A stretch of 64,000 nt of DNA, taken from assembly GCA_964404215.1 (NCBI GenBank), contig CAYOJF010000005.1, positions 1 to 64,000 on the forward strand. Direction: 5' to 3'. The DNA is from Aureispira sp964404215. GTDB taxonomy: Bacteria > Bacteroidota > Bacteroidia > Chitinophagales > Saprospiraceae. Every line of letters begins with the position of its first letter. Within the stretch, counting starts at the first letter, position 1. The notes beneath the pieces were generated by a model. It did no database searches, was not told the origin of the DNA, and worked only from the letters and a program-made list of their open reading frames with translations. The position numbers and the translations under genes are program-made. Positions 51,159 through 60,200 of this stretch are shown here, piece after piece.

Positions 51159-52928
51159 ATGAAGAAATTTATACTATTATTACTATTATTACCTCTTTCT
51201 GGTTTGTTTGCCCAAACGATACCTGCCAGTAGGACGGTAGACTGGACACTAGCAGGACTGCGAGATACTTTCGATTACAGTACTGCCCTAATTATTGATA
51301 TGCAAGCAGCAGGTGTCGTAGGAGATAGTGCTACAGCTAATGATGCTATTCTGGCAACAGCAATGGCTAACATGACTCCTGGCAATAGCTACATCATCGA
51401 ATTCCCTAGTGGCAAGTTTTTATTCAATAATGCGATAGACCTACCGAGTAATACTTTACTAAAAGGCAAAGGAACAGACAGTACGATGCTAGTCATGGAT
51501 CTAGGAGGTAGTGGCAATGCCATAAAAGCAGAAGGAAGTAAAACCAATGACAGTACGAGTATTATACTCAGTGCTAATAAAAACGATACTTGGATCCAAG
51601 TATTGGATCCAAGTAGTTTTGCCGTAGGAGACTGGGTTCAAACCCAACAAGTAGATACCGCTTGGGTAACCTCTAGCTGGGCAAATGGAAGAACAGGTCA
51701 AATTACTAAAATTGACTCTATCGCAGGTGATACAGTCTGGTTAGCATCTCCATTAAGACACGAATACAACTTAACCCAAAAACCTTTCATTACTAGACTT
51801 AATGTAGTAGAAAATACTGGAATTGAATGTCTCAAAATAGAACGAATAGACGATACTGCTCCTCAACAAGGTGTCAATATTCTATTTAAGTATGCTGTCA
51901 ATAGCTGGGTGACTGGTGTAGAATCTAACAACTGTACTTTTAGTCATATCAAGGGCGAATATGCCGCCAATATCAAAATATCTCGTTGTTACCTTCACCA
52001 TGGTTTTGATTATGGCGGTGGCGGTCGTGCTTATGGAGTAACACTACAGCTTGCTACCAGCGAATGTCTAATAGAAGATAATATCTTCGAACGCCTACGC
52101 CATTCTGTATTATTACAAGCAGGAGCTAATGGCAATGTAACCGCTTACAACTATTCTCTTGACCCATTTTGGGTACAAAGTGGCTTGCCTGCTAATGCCA
52201 CAGGCGAATTAGTATTACATGGCAATTATGTTTACGCCAATCTTTTTGAGCAAAATATCTGTCAGAATATCGTGATTGACAACTCTCATGGTCCTAATGG
52301 CCCTGATAATGTATTTTTCAGGAATAGAGCCGATAATTACGGTATATTTTTCAGTGCTGCTAATTCTCCGAATCAAATTATTGTTGGGAATGATATCACT
52401 AACACCAGTTTCCCTGCTAGCTTAGCTAATTATAGAATACAAGGAACTGGTCATTTCCTACATGGCAACAATGATAAAGGAACTATCAAACCATCTGGCA
52501 CCGCTAGTCTACCAGACGAAAGTTATGCCTACTCCAATCGTCCAGCTTTCATCCCTGCTAGTCAGTGGGCGGCTGTTGGCACCCCCAATACACCAGGTGC
52601 CGCTAGTATCCCAGCTAGAGACCGATACCTGAATAATACTATTTTTTCGACCAGTTGTCAACCTATTATTACCAATTTGTTTACTATCAATGATACCAAG
52701 TCCATCACGATCTACCCCAACCCCGTAGCAGGGTTGCTAAACATCAAGACTAAAAATCATGTTAAAGCATTGATTATCAGAAATCAACTGGGTCAAACCA
52801 TATTAGAGATAAACAATTGGGAAGACCTCGTCTCTATTGATACTTATGGTTGGTCAAAAGGAATTTATTTCTTAACTTTCCAATACAATGACAATAAAAC
52901 CCAAACTGAAAAAATATTTAAACAATAA
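51159..52928 (+). CDS. Secreted right-handed beta-helix protein with T9SS type A sorting domain
   Basis: The 589-residue protein has a signal peptide (LLLLLPLSGLFAQ). A large pectin-lyase-like parallel beta-helix spans about 60-490 (for example NTGIECLKIERI, YAANIKISRCYLHHGFD, ECLIEDNIFERLRHSVLLQ). The C-terminal T9SS type A sorting domain reads ITIYPNPVAGLLNIKT, then WSKGIYFLTF and a basic end EKIFKQ. It is exported through the T9SS and probably displayed or released outside the cell. No catalytic residues of pectate lyases were recognised. It could be an adhesin or a polysaccharide-active enzyme. Confidence 0.88.
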   Translation: MKKFILLLLLLPLSGLFAQTIPASRTVDWTLAGLRDTFDYSTALIIDMQAAGVVGDSATANDAILATAMANMTPGNSYIIEFPSGKFLFNNAIDLPSNTLLKGKGTDSTMLVMDLGGSGNAIKAEGSKTNDSTSIILSANKNDTWIQVLDPSSFAVGDWVQTQQVDTAWVTSSWANGRTGQITKIDSIAGDTVWLASPLRHEYNLTQKPFITRLNVVENTGIECLKIERIDDTAPQQGVNILFKYAVNSWVTGVESNNCTFSHIKGEYAANIKISRCYLHHGFDYGGGGRAYGVTLQLATSECLIEDNIFERLRHSVLLQAGANGNVTAYNYSLDPFWVQSGLPANATGELVLHGNYVYANLFEQNICQNIVIDNSHGPNGPDNVFFRNRADNYGIFFSAANSPNQIIVGNDITNTSFPASLANYRIQGTGHFLHGNNDKGTIKPSGTASLPDESYAYSNRPAFIPASQWAAVGTPNTPGAASIPARDRYLNNTIFSTSCQPIITNLFTINDTKSITIYPNPVAGLLNIKTKNHVKALIIRNQLGQTILEINNWEDLVSIDTYGWSKGIYFLTFQYNDNKTQTEKIFKQ

Positions 52929-52936
52929 CTCCTTTC

Positions 52937-52996
52937 ATTGAAGTTGTTTAATGTTTGTGTTTGTAGACATCAATAGAAACATTAAACAACTTCATT
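52937..52996 (+). terminator. Long hairpin after T9SS cargo gene
   Basis: ATTGAAGTTGTTTAATGTTT and AAACATTAAACAACTTCATT pair over 20 bp with one mismatch and a 20-base loop, right after the stop codon of the beta-helix gene. The next bases are ATTATTAATAC, not a U-run. It could slow exonucleases or act as a terminator. Confidence 0.45.
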
Positions 52997-53020
52997 ATTA
53001 ATACTAAAAAAGAACAAACT

Positions 53021-53419
53021 ATGAGCAAGTTATTTGTGCCTACTGAAATCCTTCGCGTATTCAAAGAATACTACCCTGATGTTGCACTCAATGAAGTAGA
53101 ATGGAGCTGGGAAGTACCTGGTAAAATATATGAGGCTTCATTTGAACAATACGAAGTAGATTATGAGGTAGAAATTACAGTCACAGGACATTTACTATTG
53201 TCTGAAATCGAATTAGAGATAGAAGACCTGCCAGAACATATTGTAGCCGCTATCAATGATACTTTTGAAGATCATAGTATCGTAGAAGCTGATATCATAC
53301 AATACAGTAATGGAGATGTTTCTTATGAAGTCCAACTCCGCAATGCAAGTACTGGAAAAGAATTTGAAGCTCATTTTAGAGATGATGGTTTATTCTTAAT
53401 CAAGGGAGAAGACCTATAA
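53021..53419 (+). CDS. PepSY-like domain protein
   Basis: The 132-residue acidic protein has tandem PepSY-like/BLIP-like units with VPTEILRVFKEYYPDVALNEVEWSWE and then YEVEITVTGHLLLSEIELE, repeated as IVAAINDTFEDHSIVEADI with DVSYEVQLRN. In other Bacteroidota such domains are exported. This one lacks a signal peptide, so it is probably cytoplasmic unless the start is wrong. The function is unknown. It stands between the cargo gene and the CpcT-like lipoprotein. Confidence 0.7.
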   Translation: MSKLFVPTEILRVFKEYYPDVALNEVEWSWEVPGKIYEASFEQYEVDYEVEITVTGHLLLSEIELEIEDLPEHIVAAINDTFEDHSIVEADIIQYSNGDVSYEVQLRNASTGKEFEAHFRDDGLFLIKGEDL

Positions 53420-53480
53420 TCTCCCTCCTATTTTTTCGTCATGTATTAGGGGCAATGCCCTTTCATCTAAAGTATACTTC

Positions 53481-54170
53481 ATGAAATGCAAATCAATTTT
53501 TCCATGTTATTTAGTGCTTTTCATAGGCCTTTTTAGCAGCTGTAGTTCTTATGAATATCTAGACGGCACCAAGAGTGTTTCTGAAATCAAAGCCACTGAA
53601 AATCGCCTTGACAAAGTCTATAACATGTGTCTAGGACACTTTACGAATGAAGCACAGGCTCAATCTGCTAGTTCGCCTATTTACAAGGCTCAAGAATTAA
53701 TTTCAGTTCCTATGTGGACCAAACGCTCTGGAGAACGCTGGGCTTATGTGTCCTTAATGCAACAAGGAAAAACAGATGATTTGCTCTCGCAAGAGGTATG
53801 GGAATTCAAACGCAAAGACCCAGAAACTTTAGAAATTTTCATCTATGAAATTCCTAAAAAAGAGGCATACACTAATGACTGGAAAAAGAAAGAACCACTT
53901 TCTAATCTCAAACCAGCTGATTTGATTGCTCATGGAGATTGCAATACGTATATCAAGCGAACCAAAGCCAATACTTTTACCATCAAATCAGGGCGAGCAT
54001 GTAAACGTAACTTTACTGATATCGTCAAATATATCAATATTGATGGGGAACTTACTCCCAATCAATTGACCCTATACAATGAAATGTTAGATGTCAATCA
54101 GAAAAAGATATTTGCTTATGAAGAAGGGATTCAGTTCGTGCGTATCCCAAAAGATAATCCTCGATACTAA
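53481..54170 (+). CDS. CpcT/CpeT-like lipoprotein
   Basis: The 229-residue protein has a lipoprotein signal (LVLFIGLFSSCSSYE, lipidated Cys21). The body reads GHFTNEAQAQSASSP, KAQELISVPMWTKRSGERWAYVSL, SQEVWEFKRKDPETLEIFIYE, then CNTYIKRTKANTFTIKSG. This is the pattern of the CpcT/CpeT phycobiliprotein lyase family, which attaches bilins in cyanobacteria. Nothing else here suggests phycobiliproteins, so a different ligand-binding role on the cell envelope is likely. It is followed 5 bases later by a small membrane protein gene. Confidence 0.75.
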   Translation: MKCKSIFPCYLVLFIGLFSSCSSYEYLDGTKSVSEIKATENRLDKVYNMCLGHFTNEAQAQSASSPIYKAQELISVPMWTKRSGERWAYVSLMQQGKTDDLLSQEVWEFKRKDPETLEIFIYEIPKKEAYTNDWKKKEPLSNLKPADLIAHGDCNTYIKRTKANTFTIKSGRACKRNFTDIVKYINIDGELTPNQLTLYNEMLDVNQKKIFAYEEGIQFVRIPKDNPRY

Positions 54171-54175
54171 ATACA

Positions 54176-54478
54176 ATGTCTAAAAAAACATTTTTCATAG
54201 GGCAATTTTGTGCTATTTCTACTTCGATTTATCACATTACACAAGCAGATTATTTTGTCTTTACCATTATTGTAATTGGTATTGTAATGTTTTTGTGGAG
54301 TATACAATCTATCCTTGCTATCAGTGTATGGGGAAAAATTAATGCGGAACAAAATCAGAAAGAAAGCAACTCTAACAATCTCTTAATGACAACTTATCTT
54401 TTTATGACGCTAATTCTGATTGGATTCAATCTATTGATGCTAAGTTTAGAGGATAACAGTCATTGGCATTTTGGTTAA
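54176..54478 (+). CDS. Small three-helix membrane protein
   Basis: The 100-residue protein has three predicted helices (about 8-24, 25-45, 68-90) and a polar centre with Asn and Gln. No family was recognised. It begins five bases after the CpcT-like lipoprotein gene, so the two are probably co-transcribed. A terminator lies 40 bases after its stop. Confidence 0.5.
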   Translation: MSKKTFFIGQFCAISTSIYHITQADYFVFTIIVIGIVMFLWSIQSILAISVWGKINAEQNQKESNSNNLLMTTYLFMTLILIGFNLLMLSLEDNSHWHFG

Positions 54479-54515
54479 GTAAGTGATTATTCATTGAATC
54501 TCCCTACTTATTAGG

Positions 54516-54557
54516 CAAAAAAGACAACTTTTCTAGTTAGAAAGAGTTGTCTTTTTT
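54516..54557 (+). terminator. Terminator after small membrane protein gene
   Basis: GACAACTTTTCT and AGAAAGAGTTGTC form a stem flanked by six A and six T, an efficient two-way terminator. Confidence 0.85.
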
Positions 54558-54593
54558 GATATAGCTAGCTTATTCTCTATCAATCTTTACATT

Positions 54594-54953
54594 ATGCCTA
54601 CACCTCCAGATGACCCTCTATTGGATGAAATCCCCCAAAAAGCACTCTCTACCAAACAGACCAACTATATCAAACTAGCTCTGCTTATCAATCTGACAGC
54701 TGCTTGGTATGGCTTGAGTAGTATTTTAGATTTGAGAAAGAGTATATATATCGAAATGTTCACCGATAGTAATACGGCGGTAGTTGGACTACTCAAATTC
54801 AAATTTTTATATGGAATGATTGCCCTAATTGGTATCATTGCCTCCAATTACTACATCAAAAATGAACCAGAGCATCCTCTCAAGTACATTAATTACTTTG
54901 GATTATTGGTCAATCTAGGTACTGTAGGACTATGTCTTATACCTGTTTTCTAA
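54594..54953 (+). CDS. Small membrane protein convergent with recG
   Basis: The 119-residue protein has a polar start (MPTPPDDPLLDEIPQKALS) and three predicted helices (about 25-45, 62-84, 95-117). No family was recognised. Its TAA stop shares four bases with the recG stop codon on the other strand, an unusually tight convergent arrangement. Confidence 0.5.
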   Translation: MPTPPDDPLLDEIPQKALSTKQTNYIKLALLINLTAAWYGLSSILDLRKSIYIEMFTDSNTAVVGLLKFKFLYGMIALIGIIASNYYIKNEPEHPLKYINYFGLLVNLGTVGLCLIPVF

Positions 54954-57058
54954 CTAATACGACCAAAACCATGGGTCTTTTTAGTTTGTTGTAAATGGCG
55001 TTTGAGTGTTTGGTTTTTGAGCTGATCCAGCGAAGGGTCTTCTTCTAATATTCGGAGAGCAAAGTTTCTGGCTTCCCGCAAGACCTCTCCATCCTGTACG
55101 ATATCTGCTAGTTTGAAATTCAATATTCCAGACTGTTGTGTTCCTTCTATATTTCCAGGCCCTCGAAGCTTCAGGTCGGCTTCTGATATTTTGAAACCAT
55201 CTGTTGTTTCGCACATCGTCTGCATCCTAAACCGTCCATCTGCTGACAGCTTGAACCCTGTCATTAGGATACAATAGGCATCGCCACCGCCTCGACCTAC
55301 ACGACCTCTCAATTGATGCAATTGAGCCAGTCCAAAACGTTCTGCATTTTCGATGACCATAATGCTTGCATTCGGAACATTGACTCCAACTTCTATTACC
55401 GTTGTTGCCATCATTATTTGTGTTTCACCTCTGACAAAACGTTGCATTTCTGCCTCTTTGTCTGCTGGTTTTTGTCGTCCATGTACAACCGAAATCTGGT
55501 ATTGAGGCTTAGGGAAACGACGCTCTATGCTCGCATAACCTTCCATCAAATCCTTTACTTCTGCCAACCCTTCGTACTCTGATTCTTCTATCAATGGATA
55601 GACAATATAAACTTGGTGTCCTTTCGCTATTTCTTCTTCCATTCTACCAAACGTCCATAACCGTTGACTTTCATATTTATGATAAGTATTGATAGGTTTA
55701 CGGCCTGGTGGCATTTCGTCTATGACAGATACATCCAAGTCGCCATAAGCGGTCATTGCCAATGTTCGAGGGATGGGGGTAGCCGTCATTACCAAAATAT
55801 GTGGCGGATGTTTTGCGTTTTTACGCCACATTTTAGCTCGTTGTACCACTCCAAAACGATGTTGTTCATCTACTACTACTAGCCCTAAATTTTGAAACTT
55901 AACTGTAGGTTCTATCAGAGCATGTGTCCCTAATAACAAATCAATTTTACCCGCTTCCAAATCCTCTAAAAGCTCTCGTCTTCGTTTTCCTTTGACGGTT
56001 CCTGTTAGTATATCAATTCGTATGTCTAACCCAGCTGCCATCTCGATTAGTCCTGTATAGTGCTGTTGTGCTAGAATCTCAGTAGGAGCCATCAATGCTG
56101 CCTGAAATCCATTATCTAGTGCCATCAAGATAGACATAAAAGCGACTACTGTCTTTCCACTACCAACATCTCCTTGTAGCAATCGATTCATTTGCTGTGC
56201 CGTTGCCATATCCGCACGAATCTCCTTGAGTACTCTTTTTTGAGCTCCTGTCAGTTCAAATTTTAGATTATTATTATAAAAACTATTGAAACAATCTCCT
56301 ATACGAGCAAAAAGAAAGCCTCTTACTCCAGTTTTGTTTTTGAATTTAGTTTGCAACATCCGAAGTTGCATATAAAAAAACTCTTCAAATTTGATTCGTC
56401 TTTTAGCCGCATCCAATTGTTGCTTATTCTTCGGAAAATGAATCCCTAAAAGAGCTTCATATCGCCCAATAAGTCCTAATTCTGCTATCAAATAAGGTGG
56501 CAAATTTTCAGGAATCAGTTGGCGGCGAGGATGTATTTTCAGAAATAAAGCTTTCATTATTCGCTTCATCCCTTTAGTATCCAATTTGCGGGCTGTCATT
56601 TTTTCTGTAGTAGAATAGACGGGATCTAAGGTAGAGGCCTGTGTTGTATTCTTGGGATTGACCTCATCCATTTCTGGATGAACAATACTTTTTTTGTTAT
56701 TGAATACATTGGGCTTCCCATACACAATATACTCTACCCCTATTGTCATGTTCTGTACCCAATTCAGTCCTTTGAACCAGACCAGTTCTATCGCTCCAGT
56801 GCTATCTCTAAAAGTGGCTACTAATCTACGCTTGCGACCTTCTCCAATACTGTCGATCCGTCTCAAAATACCTTTGAGTTGTACATACTGACTATCATCT
56901 ACAATATCCTTTATTTGATGAAAGCGTGTTTTGTCCACATACCGAAAAGGATAATGCTGCAACAATTGCCCAAAGGTAAAAATACCCAATTCAGTCTTTA
57001 GCAAATCTGCTCTCGAAGGTCCTACACCTTTCAGATATTCTATGGAGTCGTTTAGCAT
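54950..57058 (-). CDS. recG: ATP-dependent DNA helicase RecG
   Basis: The 702-residue helicase regresses stalled replication forks and processes branched DNA. An N-terminal wedge/OB-fold domain (about 1-230) has YLKGVGPSRADLLKTELGIFTFGQLLQHYPFRYVD. Superfamily 2 motifs follow: Walker A GDVGSGKTVVA, the DEQH box VVDEQHRFGV, TATPIPRTLAM and a C-terminal QLRGRVGRGG. The C-terminal region ends in KKTHGFGRIS, typical of RecG. It is complete and transcribed alone. The stop codon overlaps the end of the convergent small gene. Confidence 0.96.
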   Translation of the reverse strand: MLNDSIEYLKGVGPSRADLLKTELGIFTFGQLLQHYPFRYVDKTRFHQIKDIVDDSQYVQLKGILRRIDSIGEGRKRRLVATFRDSTGAIELVWFKGLNWVQNMTIGVEYIVYGKPNVFNNKKSIVHPEMDEVNPKNTTQASTLDPVYSTTEKMTARKLDTKGMKRIMKALFLKIHPRRQLIPENLPPYLIAELGLIGRYEALLGIHFPKNKQQLDAAKRRIKFEEFFYMQLRMLQTKFKNKTGVRGFLFARIGDCFNSFYNNNLKFELTGAQKRVLKEIRADMATAQQMNRLLQGDVGSGKTVVAFMSILMALDNGFQAALMAPTEILAQQHYTGLIEMAAGLDIRIDILTGTVKGKRRRELLEDLEAGKIDLLLGTHALIEPTVKFQNLGLVVVDEQHRFGVVQRAKMWRKNAKHPPHILVMTATPIPRTLAMTAYGDLDVSVIDEMPPGRKPINTYHKYESQRLWTFGRMEEEIAKGHQVYIVYPLIEESEYEGLAEVKDLMEGYASIERRFPKPQYQISVVHGRQKPADKEAEMQRFVRGETQIMMATTVIEVGVNVPNASIMVIENAERFGLAQLHQLRGRVGRGGGDAYCILMTGFKLSADGRFRMQTMCETTDGFKISEADLKLRGPGNIEGTQQSGILNFKLADIVQDGEVLREARNFALRILEEDPSLDQLKNQTLKRHLQQTKKTHGFGRIS

Positions 57059-57127
57059 GGTTATACTTCGTGTATTTCTATTAGAAATAGCAATTTAGTT
57101 CTTTTTGTTGATTATTGTTACCAAATA

Positions 57128-57187
57128 AGTGATAAAAAAATCACTTTTAATCAAGAACCCCTCTACTCCTATGGAGTAGAGGGTTTC
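57128..57187 (-). terminator. Terminator of alpha-2-macroglobulin gene
   Basis: GAACCCCTCTACTCC and GGAGTAGAGGGTTTC form a 15-bp near-perfect stem about 30 bases after the stop. A second small hairpin, AAGTGA-TAAAAAAA-TCACTT, follows. The U-run is weak. Confidence 0.65.
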
Positions 57188-57215
57188 TAAAATTAGACTG
57201 CTCAAATGATGTCAA

Positions 57216-60200
57216 CTACTGTACAATCATTTTTTCAGGCATCGCCCAAGTTTTGTGTTCATTAGTATAATATAAAAAGGCAGAGGAAGCTGGTGCTTCA
57301 TACGCTCCTGGGATATCTGCTTTCAAATCTAGTGCTATACTTTTAGTCGCATTTGCTTTGATTTGTTCATAATGAAACACGGCATATCCTTCAAATAATT
57401 CATAATAATCAAATACGCCTCTTTCTTGCATTTCCTTTAGTTGCCAAGCCTGTAGGCTTAATCCAGCTGGTATCCCGACCATTACCATAGTCATAGGTTG
57501 TCCTTTTGTTGTCTTGTTCGACAATACTGTAGATAGACGAATCGTCTCTCCCATTTTCACTTTTTTCTTGGGTAGTTTAGTTTCCAAACCAAAAGGGCAA
57601 TCCGCAGAATTCTGAGGCAAACGGGTAGTATACGTCAGCTCTAACCCTAGGGGCAATGGCATTTCTGTATTCTCGTATTGCAAGTTAATCTGTTGTTTTC
57701 CTTCCTTGAGATGCTTTGCTATATTGGGAAGTACAATCTCTTTTTGTCCTTTAGTGTAAGCAACACTAGTTGCCTTCTTACCATCTACATAAACTGCTAA
57801 AGTACCACTTTCGGCTACTTTTTTACTATTCTTGGCATATTCCAACAAAGTTTTAAGTGCCAATACAGTTCCTTGAGTAGAACCATAGCCATAGTATGTT
57901 TTGCCAGCAGAAATAGTCGTTACTGCTTTTTCGACCTTAGTCATATATCCTCCTGCCTGCATCATTGCCAATGCAGCTAATGAAGTCGTTTCGATGGTCA
58001 ATGAATGCCCTGTAGAATTAGTCACAGAACTAGTCAAACCATTAAAAGTACCTTCTTTTTGTTGTAGTTTTGATAATTCACCTACCAATTTTGTAGCACG
58101 ATTGTCATTCGCCTTAAATAAAGCGTTGGCAACTAGAGCCATCATATAAGGGTCTTCGCTCTTGATGGCGTCTTGATAAGATTTATCTATTTCTGATTGG
58201 ATTTCCGAACCATATCCTGCCTCACACAATGCCCATACAATATAAGCATCTGTTACTTCCGCTACCGCCCAAGAATGTAGTGCATTTGGGTTCTTAGTCC
58301 ATCCTCCTTTTCCGTCTTTTCTACTCAATAGCCATTTGGCAGCACGAGTAATGATCTTTTCATCCACTGGATAAACCGCTTTCATATCTACAAATTCCAT
58401 CAATCCGTAAGCGGTCAAAGCTTCATGGGCAGGGTTTCTTCCCCACCAGTCAAATCCACCGCCATTCGACTCATACCCCACCAAACGATTATAACCAACT
58501 TTTAGGTATTCTTTCGCTCTTTTTTCGATTTCTAGATTGGAAGTATTGGTTTCTTTTAGATAGTTCAACACCAATAAATTAGGATAATTAGCACTAGAAG
58601 TTTGCTCAAAACAGCCACCAGGCATACGCAACATAGATTCCATTCCTGTCAATACCTCATCCAAAACACTAGGGTAAACCTGCACTTTCGCAACAACAGT
58701 ACCTTCTAGTGGTTGCTGTAATACTACTTCAAAATTATTTTTCATCGCACTGCCAGCGAATACTTCATTGACTGGAAATCCACGAGGATTCACTTCTATT
58801 GGAGTCACAAACTGATCCTCTAGACCATTGGCTTGACAGCTAATAGTAACCTTACCATCTGCTGCTATATCTAAGACCTGTGCTTGCAATAAAACCGTAG
58901 TGCTCTCCTTTGCTTTAAGCTCGATTTTGTTCGGAACAGTTCCTAACTGAATATTATCTGGCATATTAACCGACAAAGCTCCTGTTATATTTGTCGCTGT
59001 ATTGTTTGTCAATGTCAATGGTAATTCTAATACATCTCCCGTAAGTACCTGACGAGGTACTTTGATGGTCATCTCAAATGGCAACTGTGTGAAATATTTG
59101 TATTCTACACGACCAATTCCTCCCATCTGACTAAATCCTTCTGCTGTTACCCTGAATTGTGTAATCGCATCTGAGTTATAAAATGAGAAAGAAGCTTTTC
59201 CTCTTCTATCCGTTACAATAGTAGGATTCCAATAAATCGTATTTCTAAAGTCTACTCGCTGTGCAGGAGATTGGTTATCCTCATACTTAATCTCTGGAAA
59301 GACCCGACCACGTTGATACCTTGTTTTCTTTCCTATATTAGCACTCCATTGGTAAGTAAATGCTTGTTGTCTATTATTCCCCCAAAAGCCATCATCCATT
59401 CGCTCTTTTTCCATCATGGGTGCTCTTCTAGCTTTTATATCTGCTTTCAAGGCACCAAGCTCCTTTTTATCTTCTAATATTTCCCCTCTTTGAAATCTTT
59501 CTGCCGCTTCTCCCTTTTCTACTTCTATGTCTCCCAGTTCTAAAATAAATTCTTCCTCTATTTCTTCTTCAGGCATTGGTATTTCAAAATCATCATCTAT
59601 AGCTATAGCATCCATCATTTCCTCTACTGGTTGATCCTCTAATACTGGTGGCGGTGGTGGTGGTGGTGCGTTATCAAGTTCTAATTGTTTTCTCTTTCCT
59701 TTTCGTATTCTTCTTGCTTTCTCCTTTCTCACTACTGCGACTTCTTCATTTACACCTCCCATACTCCTAACAGCTGTTGTTGTGGGAGTAATGATTCTTA
59801 AAGATTCATCCAATACAACCTGCATTTTATCGCTGTCCTTTGGCACCGGAAATCCTTGGTAAGGGTGATTGTTCGACTGTACATAAATTGTATTCACACT
59901 CTCTGGGATTTTAATCGAAAATACCCCTTTATCATCTGCATTTGTTTGTGTGATTCCAGTCACTTGTATGTTAGCTCCCGCAATAGGTTTTTTACGATTA
60001 TCTTTAACAACTCCAGTAATTGTTCTTTCCTTGTACAGAACTAAATTCATATTAGAGTTGTAGTCTTCTACTGCCAAATTAGCTGTAAAATAACCATCTA
60101 ACTGAACCTCCATTTGACAAGATTGATACAGTTCTATATCTTCTAATCCAAATACCCCCTCTTTATTCGTTAGTGCTTGGTGTTCTGCCCCTACAATCTT

